Shown here piece after piece: positions 1 through 7,639 of a DNA stretch of 37,207 nucleotides. Source of the stretch: Verrucomicrobiota bacterium (lineage in GTDB: Bacteria; Verrucomicrobiota; Verrucomicrobiia; Verrucomicrobiales; DEV007); contig JAJRVS010000313.1 of NCBI GenBank assembly GCA_024277195.1, positions 1 through 37,207 on the forward strand, read 5' to 3'. Numbering within the stretch: position 1 is the first letter of the stretch; every line of letters begins with the position of its first letter. Below the pieces are notes generated by a model. The model was not told where the DNA came from. It worked only from the letters and a program-made list of their open reading frames with translations, and did not search any database. The position numbers and the translations under genes were made by a program.

Positions 1-489
1 CATAAAAAGTGGAAGGGGGCGGTGTTGGTGATGGGGGCGTGTCGTTTTTTGGTGTATGTGGTGGCGGCTTCGGCGGTGGGTCAGGTTTCTTTTGCGGTGG
101 GTATTTTTGCGACAGGTCTGTTTTTTTATGTGTGGGGAATCACTCTTGCTGCACGCGGGGAAAGTTGCGGTGGCAAGGTGGGCTGGATGGGGAAAGGCTT
201 GCTGATGGCGCCTTTGTTGGTGGTTTCAGGGGTGATGGTGATGACAGGAGGGCAGCTGCTGTGGGGTGGTGCCGCTGTGGGGGTCTTTATTTTGTGGTTG
301 TTTTATGCTCTGCACCAATTGCGCTCCACCCGTCCGGATCGCATCGGGAAGTTTGTCAGTGTTTTATTGGCGGGCATTATTCTGGTGGATCTCATGGCCT
401 TGGCTCAGTTCGGCGACATTTTCTGGCTGATTTGTGGAGCTTTGTTGCTGCTGACCCGCTTGTTGCAGCGGTGGATTCCGGCGACTTGA
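1..489 (+). CDS. eboC: EboC-like UbiA-family prenyltransferase, C-terminal part (cut by window edge)
   Basis: The frame is open from base 1 to a TGA at 487-489, so about 162 C-terminal residues of a larger membrane protein are present and its start lies outside the window. It contains about five hydrophobic segments and the stretch HKKWKGAVLVMGACRFLVYV, which I recognise from the second half of UbiA-like integral membrane prenyltransferases of the EboC type. The aspartate-rich catalytic motifs would lie upstream or are not visible. The next gene, 68 bases downstream on the same strand, is the dehydroquinate-synthase-like EboD, and this pairing is the main reason for the eboC call. UbiA enzymes move isoprenoid chains onto acceptors at the membrane; the substrate of EboC is unknown. 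A generic UbiA protein is the alternative. Confidence 0.65.
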   Translation, partial: HKKWKGAVLVMGACRFLVYVVAASAVGQVSFAVGIFATGLFFYVWGITLAARGESCGGKVGWMGKGLLMAPLLVVSGVMVMTGGQLLWGGAAVGVFILWLFYALHQLRSTRPDRIGKFVSVLLAGIILVDLMALAQFGDIFWLICGALLLLTRLLQRWIPAT

Positions 490-557
490 AATGGATGCGC
501 CCCTTGACGCTGGGATGATATCGGGCGAAGTTTCCCTTTTCCCCCATAAGCAAATTG

Positions 558-1772
558 ATGATTGAGCGTAATATCCAGATGGACTACCGGCACCGCGTGG
601 TTTTTACCCACGGTTTGTTTGCGGCCAACAATTCGCTGTTGGCAGATGAATTGACGGATGGTGCAGACGATTGCAGTCGAATGCTGGTTTTTATCGACGA
701 GGGTTTGCTGAGGAAAAATGAAGATTTGCTGGAAGCGGTCGAGGCTTATGCTGAAGCTCAAGGGGGGCGGTTGAAATTGGTCGCAAGACCAGTGATTTTA
801 CCGGGCGGGGAAGCGTGCAAAAATGAGTGGCGCCTGGTGGAGTCCGTGTGGGACGAGATCAATCGATATGGCTTGTGCCGCCATTCTTATGTGGTGGCGA
901 TCGGCGGCGGAGCTTTTTTGGACATGGTGGGTTTTGGTGCCGCGACGGCTCATCGGGGTGTGCGTTTGGTAAGAGTGCCGACCACCACGTTGAGTCAGGG
1001 TGATGGAGGCGTGGGGGTGAAAAACGGGGTCAATCATTTTGGCAAAAAGAACTGGGTGGGGACTTTTTCAGTGCCGCATGTGGTGATCAACGATTTTGAT
1101 TTTTTAGAGTCTTTGTCGGAGAGAGATCGACGGGACGGTATTATTGAAGCGATCAAGGTTGCCTTGATTCGTGATGCCGAGTTTTACCAGCGTTTGGAGA
1201 ATAACAGTGCTGCGCTCGCAGCTCTGGAACCCGCGGCTTTGGAGATGGCGATCCGGCGGAGCGCGGAGTTGCATGTGGAGCACATTGCGACGGGTGGAGA
1301 CCCTTTTGAATACGGTTCGGCGCGGCCTTTGGATTTTGGGCACTGGGTGGCGCACAAGTTGGAGCAGTTGTCTGCATTTGCCGTCAGCCACGGTGAGGCG
1401 GTGGCGATTGGCATGGCGGTGGATCTGTTGTATTCGGTGCGGGCGGGGATTTTGGATGAAAGCACCGCGGGACGTATTTTGGATTTGATTGAAGAGGTGG
1501 GTTTTGATCTGTGGTCGACTTACCTGGAGCCGGCGTCAGATGGCGGGCGTGGCGTATTGAATGGGATCGAAGAGTTCCGTGAACACTTGGGAGGGCAACT
1601 GACGATCACCCTAGTGCCTGCGATTGGCGAAAAGCTGGAAGTTCATACGATGGATGAGCAGATGGTTGAGCTTGCGTTGGCAGACTTGAAGCAGCGTGTG
1701 TTGAGTCGCTCGTCCTCGATGCCAGTGCCGGAAGGGCAAAAAAAATCCCCCGCCACCACCGAGCTGGTGTGA
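558..1772 (+). CDS. eboD: EboD-like 3-dehydroquinate synthase homologue
   Basis: A protein of 404 residues with the dehydroquinate synthase fold. The NAD-binding part shows IGGGAFLDMVGFGAA followed by RGVRLVRVPTTTLSQGDGGV. Metal and substrate motifs follow as GIIEAIKVALI, DFGHWVAHKLE and SHGEAVAIGMAVD; the Glu and the two His match the zinc ligands of the family. The N-terminus (YRHRVVFTHGLF) is that of the EboD subgroup and not of AroB. It is therefore unlikely to be the shikimate enzyme; it probably acts on a related sugar phosphate in the ebo pathway, whose chemistry is unknown to me. In cyanobacteria, ebo genes have been linked to export of a scytonemin precursor to the periplasm. I chose ATG 558 over the in-frame TTG just before it; no clear ribosome binding site helps to decide. 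The gene ends in a two-way terminator. Confidence 0.8.
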   Translation: MIERNIQMDYRHRVVFTHGLFAANNSLLADELTDGADDCSRMLVFIDEGLLRKNEDLLEAVEAYAEAQGGRLKLVARPVILPGGEACKNEWRLVESVWDEINRYGLCRHSYVVAIGGGAFLDMVGFGAATAHRGVRLVRVPTTTLSQGDGGVGVKNGVNHFGKKNWVGTFSVPHVVINDFDFLESLSERDRRDGIIEAIKVALIRDAEFYQRLENNSAALAALEPAALEMAIRRSAELHVEHIATGGDPFEYGSARPLDFGHWVAHKLEQLSAFAVSHGEAVAIGMAVDLLYSVRAGILDESTAGRILDLIEEVGFDLWSTYLEPASDGGRGVLNGIEEFREHLGGQLTITLVPAIGEKLEVHTMDEQMVELALADLKQRVLSRSSSMPVPEGQKKSPATTELV

Positions 1773-1790
1773 CGAGGGAATGATTTTTTT
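1746..1790. terminator. Bidirectional intrinsic terminator between eboD and LysM lipoprotein gene
   Basis: An imperfect hairpin (1746-1779; left arm TCCCCCGCCACCACC, loop GAGCT, right arm GGTGTGACGAGGGA) has an A8 tract on its left (1738-1745) and a T7 tract on its right (1784-1790). It can end transcripts of both convergent genes. It overlaps the last codons of eboD, whose stop lies inside the right arm. Confidence 0.75.
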
Positions 1791-1799
1791 AGGCGAGGT

Positions 1800-2225
1800 T
1801 TAAGGGATTCTCAATTTTTGTCCCAGACGGATCAGGTCGGAACTGAGACCGTTGGCGCTTTTGATGGAGTTGACCGAGGTGCCGTAACGACGGGACAAAC
1901 CATAGAGGGTATCGCCTTTGCCCACGGTATGCGATTTTGAACCACCACCACTGCTGTGATTGCTATGGCTGCTAGCGGGGGCTTGATACGGGGTTGGGGG
2001 AGCCGAATAATTGGTTTCAGCCGGTGCCGGAGCGACGTAGCCACTGGTATCAGCTGCAGGTGCGGGTTGCACTCCTGCTGTATTATCACCGTAAGCGCCT
2101 TGCGGGCCGTAATAGGGATTGCTGTTTGAATAAGGATCCGAGCTCTGCTTTTTGGTGATACAGGATACGGAGAGTAGTGCCAGCGCGGAGAATAGCAGGT
2201 TGCGGATGATGCGGGAATGATTCAT
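1800..2225 (-). CDS. LysM-domain lipoprotein (141 aa)
   Basis: A signal sequence with a lipobox ends at Cys22 (LLSVSC), so this is a predicted lipoprotein. A Pro/Ser/Ala/Tyr-rich linker follows (about residues 30-95), then one LysM domain in the last 45 residues (HTVGKGDTLYGLSRRYGTSV, then SIKSANGL and ending LRIP). LysM binds N-acetylglucosamine in peptidoglycan, so the protein probably tethers the outer membrane to the wall or takes part in wall remodelling. No catalytic domain is visible. Its LysM domain is nearly the same as that of the lipoprotein gene at 3001-3642, beyond the SET gene, which points to an old duplication. The gene is divergent from the SET gene, with a 188-base gap up to the SET ATG that contains an inverted repeat. 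Confidence 0.85.
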   Translation of the reverse strand: MNHSRIIRNLLFSALALLSVSCITKKQSSDPYSNSNPYYGPQGAYGDNTAGVQPAPAADTSGYVAPAPAETNYSAPPTPYQAPASSHSNHSSGGGSKSHTVGKGDTLYGLSRRYGTSVNSIKSANGLSSDLIRLGQKLRIP

Positions 2226-2282
2226 GTGAGTCTAAGTGTGTTGAGTGATTACGGGAAAATTTAAGATATCCGTAATAATATT

Positions 2283-2323
2283 GCAAGTCTTTGTATCACA
2301 ATGATTAAAATTCAAAGACTTGC
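2283..2323. repeat. Inverted repeat in the LysM/SET divergent intergenic region
   Basis: GCAAGTCTTTG (2283-2293) and its exact reverse complement CAAAGACTTGC (2313-2323) are separated by 19 AT-rich bases. The arm centres are 30 bases apart, close to three helical turns, so it could be an operator for a dimeric or tetrameric regulator or a long-loop RNA hairpin. It lies about 60 bases upstream of the LysM gene start on the - strand and about 90 bases upstream of the SET gene ATG. Confidence 0.55.
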
Positions 2324-2413
2324 CAAAAGTGCTAGCTGTGGTGAAAATAACAGGCGAGTAGGTCTTGGTGAAGAGGCAGCTTGTTTATTGGAAAAAAAAT
2401 ATCACATTCAGTT

Positions 2414-2983
2414 ATGACAAAAATTGCAGGAGATCCCTTGGTTTGGCATAAAATTCGTAAATCAAAGGTTCATGGTGACGGAGTTTTTGCACTCAGCGAT
2501 GTAATGGAGGGGACGCGCATTCTGGAATATCTTGGTGAAAAGATCACTAAGAAGGAATCGGATCGTCGGGGATGGGCTCAGTTTGAGAAGGCTAAAAAGA
2601 CGGGAGATGCTGCCGTTTATTTATTTATTCTGAACAAGCGTTATGACATTGACGGTGATGTGCCGTGGAACGATGCGCGTTTGATCAATCATACCTGCGA
2701 ACCCAACTGTGAAGCGCAGGTGATCCGTGGCAAAATCTGGATTGTGGCCTTGCGGGATATTGCCAAGGGGGAAGAGCTCGGTTTTAACTACGGCTTTGAT
2801 TTGGAAAATTACGATGACCACCCGTGCCGTTGTGGCACTGACAGTTGTGTGGGGTTTATCGCGGGGGAGGAGTATTGGCCCGACTTAACCAAGAAGCTGA
2901 AAAAGCGCTTGGCAAAGTTGAAAAAACGCGAAGCGAAGGAGTTAAAGCTTCAGGAGAAAAAAAAGCAGAAGGGCAAAAAATGA
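2414..2983 (+). CDS. SET-domain protein, probable lysine methyltransferase
   Basis: The SET fold is clear: KSKVHGDGVFA at the start, NHTCEPNCEAQV (the NHxCxPN pseudoknot motif that binds S-adenosylmethionine), GEELGFNYGFD with the expected tyrosine, and a post-SET zinc motif CRCGTDSC. The last 40 residues are very basic (Lys/Leu/Glu-rich), compatible with DNA or RNA contact. The product should transfer methyl groups from AdoMet to a lysine in a protein; the substrate is not known. From ATG 2414 the protein has 189 residues. A TTG at 2381 with AAGAGG just upstream would add 11 residues and is a real alternative. It ends 17 bases before the stop of the convergent LysM gene. SET proteins occur sporadically in bacteria, including PVC members, and may be of eukaryotic origin. 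Confidence 0.85.
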   Translation: MTKIAGDPLVWHKIRKSKVHGDGVFALSDVMEGTRILEYLGEKITKKESDRRGWAQFEKAKKTGDAAVYLFILNKRYDIDGDVPWNDARLINHTCEPNCEAQVIRGKIWIVALRDIAKGEELGFNYGFDLENYDDHPCRCGTDSCVGFIAGEEYWPDLTKKLKKRLAKLKKREAKELKLQEKKKQKGKK

Positions 2984-3000
2984 GGTGGGGGAGTTATGGA

Positions 3001-3642
3001 TTAAGGGATGCGCAGGGTTTGCCCAGGGCGGATGAGATCGGTGCTTAAGCCGTTAGCTGATTTGATGGCGGCGATTCCCACCTTGTAGCGTCGGCTGATG
3101 CCCCAAAGGGTGTCGCCCTTGGCAATGGTGTGATAGCGTGCTGTTGGTTTTTTCGGTGCAGGTTTGGGTTTGGGAGGTGCTGGCGGCGGCGGCGGGGTGT
3201 ATTTGGGTTCCGGAGCAGCTTTGCTTTTTGGCGGGGAGCTGGTGTTTGATGCCAGCGACATGGTTTTACTCGGTTTGCTGGATCTGATTTTACTGGATGA
3301 GCTGGAGCTTTTACTTTTTTGAGAGCTGCTCTTAGGCGGGATTTGAGCGACGGTGCTTTGAGTTTGCTGTGGCTGTGGTTTGACAGCAGCAGCCGTATTA
3401 AAGGAAGATCGGGAGCGTTTTTTGGTGGAGCCTCCTTTTACCCAGTCGGTGCGGTAGCGGCCCTTGGCGTCAAAGGGGTAATCCTTTTGGGAGAGTGTGG
3501 TGGGCGGGGTGGACAGTTTGCCCTTGGAATAAGAAATCGATTTGTATCCGCCGATGCCGCCGCACTGAGTCAGCATGGGAAGGATGATGGCGAGGATCAA
3601 TAGCGCAAGTTGGCGGTGATAGCGTTTGGAATGGGTGTTCAT
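3001..3642 (-). CDS. LysM-domain lipoprotein with Ser/Pro-rich linker (213 aa)
   Basis: The start chosen is MNTHSKRYHRQ, because it gives a compact signal peptide with a lipobox cysteine at position 27 (LPMLTQC); a longer frame upstream adds ten residues that do not resemble a signal peptide. After the lipid anchor come a small region with FDAKGRYRTDWVKGG, a long low-complexity Ser/Lys and Pro/Lys linker (roughly residues 70-165), and a C-terminal LysM domain (YHTIAKGDTLWGISRRYKVG, ending LRIP). A peptidoglycan-binding surface lipoprotein is likely. It is a paralogue of the gene at 1800-2225 and lies on the other side of the SET gene. Confidence 0.83.
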   Translation of the reverse strand: MNTHSKRYHRQLALLILAIILPMLTQCGGIGGYKSISYSKGKLSTPPTTLSQKDYPFDAKGRYRTDWVKGGSTKKRSRSSFNTAAAVKPQPQQTQSTVAQIPPKSSSQKSKSSSSSSKIRSSKPSKTMSLASNTSSPPKSKAAPEPKYTPPPPPAPPKPKPAPKKPTARYHTIAKGDTLWGISRRYKVGIAAIKSANGLSTDLIRPGQTLRIP

Positions 3643-3696
3643 TGGTGGAAGGGCGAAGGGGGGAGAGGGCAATACTAAAAATGGAGGAGGCTTGTT

Positions 3697-4644
3697 TTAT
3701 TTGGATGCTTTTGCTTTCAATTTATCCTGTAGGGTCGCGGCTTGTTTGCCTTGGGATGAATCGGGGGCGGTATTGATGATCGCTTGCAGGGTTTTTCCCA
3801 TTAAGTCGGTGTTGTTCTGTTTTTCGTAAATGCCAAAGATGTTAAACAGCACACTTTGTCGTGAAGCTGCGTTTAAGTAACCCTCTTTGAGGTAGTGTTT
3901 GCTGAGCACCAACATTTTTTTGTCATTGCCTTCAAGGGCGAGTTTTTGCATTTGATCGGCGTATTGCACGTCGGCAATGAGGCTTTTGTAATATTCAATT
4001 CGTCCGGATTTGTTGGCAGGATCGAGTTTGATGGCCTCGTTCATGATGTTGCGGTAAAAACGGGCGGCGATGTTGCCCGGCAGGTCGGGCAGGGCCTGGG
4101 CGAGAAGTTGGGCGCGCTCGACTCCCTCGACCTGTTTTGCTTCGGCGATCAGGCGGTCTCGTTTTTCGCGGGTTTGACGCAAGAGATTGAATTCCTCCAA
4201 CCAGGCAGTCAAACCCCCATCGTGGTAACCTGTGATCGCGTAAGGGCGGCCGAGGTCATCGGTGAGCACCAGGGTGGGCAGGCCCCTTACCCGGTAAGCC
4301 TGCATCAGCAGTTGGTTTTGGGTGGCGGTTTGTTGCTTGATTCGGGCCTTGTTTTTCGGAAAGTCGAGTTTGACTAGAATGTAGCGACTGCTTGCCTGGT
4401 CGAGGAATTCTTTCTGGGAGAGGATTTTTTCGTCAAAAGTTTTTGCCAGATCCAGCCAGTCACTGGCGGTAAAAAGCAGCGCGATGTCTTTTTTCTCTTT
4501 AGCGGCGGCTTTTTTAGCTGCTTGGAAATCGGTGAGCCAGGGGGTGGTGGGATTTGATTGAGCGGTCAGGGAGGGGCTTAGGAATAAAAGCAGAACTCCT
4601 AGCTGGCTTAGAGTAGAGGTGAAAAGGTGGAAAGTTTTTTTCAT
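3697..4644 (-). CDS. Secreted thioredoxin-fold protein lacking active-site cysteines (315 aa)
   Basis: The start at MKKTFHLF gives a signal peptide with a likely cleavage after LTA near residue 28. The following domain matches the thioredoxin_7-like proteins of the PVC group: IALLFTASDW at 55-63, then TFDEKILSQKEF, LVKLDFPKN, and YRVRGLPTLVLTDDLGRPY with the cis-proline loop (GLPT). Family members usually have a TGSDWCxWC active site; here both cysteines are replaced (SDWLDLAK, 61-68), so disulfide exchange is not expected. The remaining 170 residues are helical and may form TPR-like repeats. It is probably a periplasmic binding or chaperone-like protein. A longer open frame upstream to 4764 has no signal peptide and is not used. 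Confidence 0.8.
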   Translation of the reverse strand: MKKTFHLFTSTLSQLGVLLLFLSPSLTAQSNPTTPWLTDFQAAKKAAAKEKKDIALLFTASDWLDLAKTFDEKILSQKEFLDQASSRYILVKLDFPKNKARIKQQTATQNQLLMQAYRVRGLPTLVLTDDLGRPYAITGYHDGGLTAWLEEFNLLRQTREKRDRLIAEAKQVEGVERAQLLAQALPDLPGNIAARFYRNIMNEAIKLDPANKSGRIEYYKSLIADVQYADQMQKLALEGNDKKMLVLSKHYLKEGYLNAASRQSVLFNIFGIYEKQNNTDLMGKTLQAIINTAPDSSQGKQAATLQDKLKAKASK

Positions 4645-4764
4645 GATAAGGGCGGGATATTTCACCATGCTTAATAAATCCGCAAGCGGGGCATTCGTCA
4701 ATGGAATCCATGAAGCTTGAGGATGAATTTTATCCAGTGAACAAGGGCATGAAAGCGGGCACAA

Positions 4765-4793
4765 AAAAAGGAGCCGGAATACGGCTCCTTTTT
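4765..4793. terminator. Strong intrinsic terminator after rpsI
   Basis: A perfect hairpin, AAAAAGGAGCCG (4765-4776) and CGGCTCCTTTTT (4782-4793) around a five-base loop, with T/A tracts on both sides. It ends the rplM-rpsI transcript on the - strand. It could also act on the + strand, but no + strand gene precedes it. Confidence 0.9.
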
Positions 4794-4815
4794 GAAATCG
4801 GCTGTAAGGCGCAGA

Positions 4816-5211
4816 TTAACGTTTGGAAAACTGGAAGCGTTTGCGTGCTCCGGGTTGACCTGGTTTTTTGCGCTCTTTCATGCGGCTGTCTCGCATCAGC
4901 AGGCCTTTGCTTTTCAGCGGCGGGCGATGCTCTGCATCGATGTCGATCAGTGCGCGGGAAATTCCCAATGTGATGGCTCCGACCTGACCGGTGACGCCAC
5001 CTCCATGGGCTTTCACGTCGATGTCGTATTGATTGTTCACCTGAGCGACTTGCAGTGGCTCGATCAGTTTGTTTTGTAGAACCAAAGTCGGGAAGTATTC
5101 TTCTACCGGGCGGTCGTTGACGGTGATTTTGCCTGAACCGGCTTTGATTTGGACTCTGGCGACAGCGTTTTTACGGCGGCCAGTGGCGGTGGCAAGAGTT
5201 GCGGTGCTCAT
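4816..5211 (-). CDS. rpsI: 30S ribosomal protein S9 (uS9)
   Basis: A protein of 131 residues, full length for S9. Typical motifs are GRRKNAVARVQIKAGSG near the start, PVEEYFP, HGGGVTGQVGAITLGISRAL, and the basic tail ending KRFQFSKR, which reaches the decoding-site tRNA in the ribosome. It lies 51 bases downstream of rplM on the same strand, the conserved rplM-rpsI order, and ends 23 bases before a strong terminator. Confidence 0.98.
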   Translation of the reverse strand: MSTATLATATGRRKNAVARVQIKAGSGKITVNDRPVEEYFPTLVLQNKLIEPLQVAQVNNQYDIDVKAHGGGVTGQVGAITLGISRALIDIDAEHRPPLKSKGLLMRDSRMKERKKPGQPGARKRFQFSKR

Positions 5212-5262
5212 AATTAAAATTGAATCAATGTATGCGGGAAATTAGTAGGGAAAATAAATAAA

Positions 5263-5703
5263 TCAAGCGATGCTGTAGGCTTCGGGATTTTGCGCTGCGT
5301 GCGGATGTTCGTTGCCGGCGTAAACGTTTAGTTTTTTCAGGATGGCACGTCCCAGTCGGTTGTGTGGCACCATTCCAGTGACCGCTCTTTCGACCAGCAG
5401 TTCGGGGTGTCTTTCGCGAACAGCTCGTGGAGTTTCGATTTTTTGTCCGCCGACATAACCTGAGTAGCTGGTGTAGGTTTTCTTTTCTTCCTTTTTGCCG
5501 GAAAGAGTGACTTTTTCAGCATTGATAACCACTACGAAGTCACCGCAATCACAATGAGGAGTGAAAAGGGGTTTTCCTTTGCCGCGGAGTAAGTTGGCTG
5601 CTTTAACGGCAACGTCTCCGAGAATCTGTCCTTCGGCGTCGATCACATACCATTTGCGGTCGATTTCTTCGGCTTTGGCTGAAAATGTTTTTGTAGCTTT
5701 CAT
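5263..5703 (-). CDS. rplM: 50S ribosomal protein L13 (uL13)
   Basis: A protein of 146 residues, the usual bacterial length. Recognisable parts are RKWYVIDAEGQILGDVAV, LLRGKGKPLFTPHCDCGDFV, VVINAEKVTLSGKK, SGYVGGQK and VTGMVPHNRLGRAILKKLNVY. L13 binds 23S rRNA early in large-subunit assembly. It is the first gene of the rplM-rpsI operon. The 273 bases between it and the divergent purH contain two small hairpins (near 5774-5787 and 5788-5805) and must hold its promoter; a leader-based control is possible but not shown. Confidence 0.98.
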   Translation of the reverse strand: MKATKTFSAKAEEIDRKWYVIDAEGQILGDVAVKAANLLRGKGKPLFTPHCDCGDFVVVINAEKVTLSGKKEEKKTYTSYSGYVGGQKIETPRAVRERHPELLVERAVTGMVPHNRLGRAILKKLNVYAGNEHPHAAQNPEAYSIA

Positions 5704-5778
5704 TTGCGTGGTAAAGTTGCGTCGTAGAGTTGCTGAAAAAGATTCTCCATGAGACGCTGGATCTCCTCAAAACCTTTC

Positions 5779-5835
5779 CCTATAAAGGCTCGATGTCGAG
5801 GAGCGCAACTTTAAAGGGCTAGCGCGTGTTGTCAA
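5779..5835 (-). promoter_or_regulatory. Candidate promoter region for rplM-rpsI
   Basis: Read on the - strand, a perfect TTGACA lies at 5835-5830, followed after 15 bases by TTAAAG, a weak -10. A second option is TTGCGC (5808-5803), 16 bases and TTTATA (5786-5781). Both lie 80-130 bases upstream of the rplM start, which would leave a leader that includes CTCGATGTCGAG-type hairpins. Confidence 0.3.
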
Positions 5836-5976
5836 CCAACTCTGAGGCATTTTGCGCACTATTTGTTTATATTTGTGAATCTTTGTTATTTGAGGTGACT
5901 TTGGTCTTGCACCGATGGGGTTCCGTGGTAATTCTGGCCATCGCCATTTTATTGGCGGGAAACATTTCTAAAAACG

Positions 5977-7515
5977 ATGAGCATAAAGCGTGCATTGATT
6001 TCTGTGTCGGATAAATCTGGTCTGGAGCCTTTGGTTCGGAGGCTGCATGAAAAGGGGGTTGAGATTCTTTCTACTGGGGGGACGGCGGGTTTTATCCGTA
6101 AGCTGGACGTTCCGGTGAAGGATGTGTCGGAGTTCACCGGCTTTCCCGAGTTGTTCGAGGGGCGTATCAAAACGCTGCATCCCAAGGTTCATGGAGGTTT
6201 GCTCTATCGACGTGATGACGAGGGGCATGTGGCTCAAGCTAAGGAGAACGAGATTGAGCCGATCGATTTGGTGGTGGTCAATCTTTACCCTTTTGAAGAA
6301 ACCATCGCCAAGGAGGATGTGACGCTGGATGTGGCGATCGAACAGATCGACATCGGTGGTCCGTCGATGTTGCGTTCAGCCGCTAAAAATTACAAATCGG
6401 TGACGGTGGTGGTCGATCCAGCGGATTATGAGGGGATTTTGGCGGAATTGGATGGCAATGAAGGCGAAACCAAGCTGAAAACCCGCGAGCGGTTGGCGAT
6501 CAAAGTTTTTCAACGCACGGCGACTTACGACCGGGTGATCGCCGCTTACTTGAACGAAAGTCAGGAGACGGAGAGTTCGTTTTCGGTCTCCCTGCCTTTG
6601 GATACGGTGTTGCGCTATGGTGAGAATCCTCACCAGGAAGCTTCGCTTTACGGAGATTTCAGTGAGCATTTCAAGCAGTTGCAGGGCAAGGGCCTTTCTT
6701 ATACCAATGTATTGGACATTGGTGCTGCGGCTGAGTTGATCCATGAGTTCCGGCGTCCGGCGGTGGGCATTTTGAAACACACCAATCCTTGTGGCCTCGG
6801 GGCGGATGATGAAGACTTGCGGGCAGCTTGGGAGAAGGCTTTTGAAACGGACAAACAAGCGCCTTTTGGTGGAGTGATCGTCTGCAACCGCCCGCTGACG
6901 GTGAGCATGGCGCGGGTGATTTCGGAGATTTTTACCGATGTGATCATTGCCCCTGAATTTGAAAGCGATGCGCGTGCGGTTTTGCAGAAAAAGAAAAACC
7001 TGCGTTTGATCCAGGTGAACGAGAGTTTTGCGAGCACGCTGAAAGACCCGACTTTAAGATCGGTGCCTGGCGGTTTGATGGTGATGGATGCAGATCCAGT
7101 GGCTCTGGGCTTGGACAAGATCGAAGAGAAAGTGGTCACCAACCGACCCCCGACGGCAGAGGAGATCGAAGCGATGCGCTTCGCTTGGAGAGTGGTCAAA
7201 CACGTCAAATCCAATGCGATTGTATTTTCAGCCAATGACCGGACGCTGGGAATCGGAGCCGGGCAGATGTCACGAGTGGATGCCGGACGTCTGGCGGTGT
7301 GGAAGGCTGAGCAAGCGGGCTTGAGCCTGAAAGGTAGCGTAGTGGCCAGTGATGCGATGTTCCCATTTGCGGATGGATTGATTGCGGCGGCGGATGCGGG
7401 TGCAACTGCAGTGATCCAACCAGGAGGTTCGATACGTGATGAAGAAGTGATCGCGGCGGCGAACGAGCGGGATATTGCCATGGTGTTCACCGGGCATCGT
7501 CATTTCCTTCATTGA
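5977..7515 (+). CDS. purH: Bifunctional AICAR formyltransferase / IMP cyclohydrolase
   Basis: A full-length PurH of 512 residues, carrying out the last two steps of purine synthesis (AICAR to FAICAR with 10-formyl-THF, then ring closure to IMP). The N-terminal cyclohydrolase domain (about 1-195) has ALISVSDKSGLEPLVRRLHE, STGGTAGFI, GRIKTLHPKVHGGLL and DLVVVNLYPFE. The C-terminal transformylase domain has RYGENPHQEASLYG near 212, KHTNPCG near 267 with the catalytic Lys-His, and the classic end TGHRHFLH. ATG 5977 fits the family start (MSIKRALISVSDKSG). No Shine-Dalgarno sequence is visible. It stands alone, divergent from the ribosomal protein operon. Confidence 0.98.
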   Translation: MSIKRALISVSDKSGLEPLVRRLHEKGVEILSTGGTAGFIRKLDVPVKDVSEFTGFPELFEGRIKTLHPKVHGGLLYRRDDEGHVAQAKENEIEPIDLVVVNLYPFEETIAKEDVTLDVAIEQIDIGGPSMLRSAAKNYKSVTVVVDPADYEGILAELDGNEGETKLKTRERLAIKVFQRTATYDRVIAAYLNESQETESSFSVSLPLDTVLRYGENPHQEASLYGDFSEHFKQLQGKGLSYTNVLDIGAAAELIHEFRRPAVGILKHTNPCGLGADDEDLRAAWEKAFETDKQAPFGGVIVCNRPLTVSMARVISEIFTDVIIAPEFESDARAVLQKKKNLRLIQVNESFASTLKDPTLRSVPGGLMVMDADPVALGLDKIEEKVVTNRPPTAEEIEAMRFAWRVVKHVKSNAIVFSANDRTLGIGAGQMSRVDAGRLAVWKAEQAGLSLKGSVVASDAMFPFADGLIAAADAGATAVIQPGGSIRDEEVIAAANERDIAMVFTGHRHFLH

Positions 7516-7639
7516 TCGCCATTTAGCGGATTGTCTTGCCTTTTAGATTCTGAGCAGTGGGCGGAATAAAATATTTCTAACAAATTGTTTTGCTTGAAAG
7601 CGTTTTTTCGCCCAGACTTGAGTAGCAGCCGATTTATCC

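Noticed and set aside
558-1772. Annotation as shikimate-pathway AroB
   Set aside because: The N-terminus and the position beside a UbiA-like gene fit the EboD subgroup better; a search would settle it.
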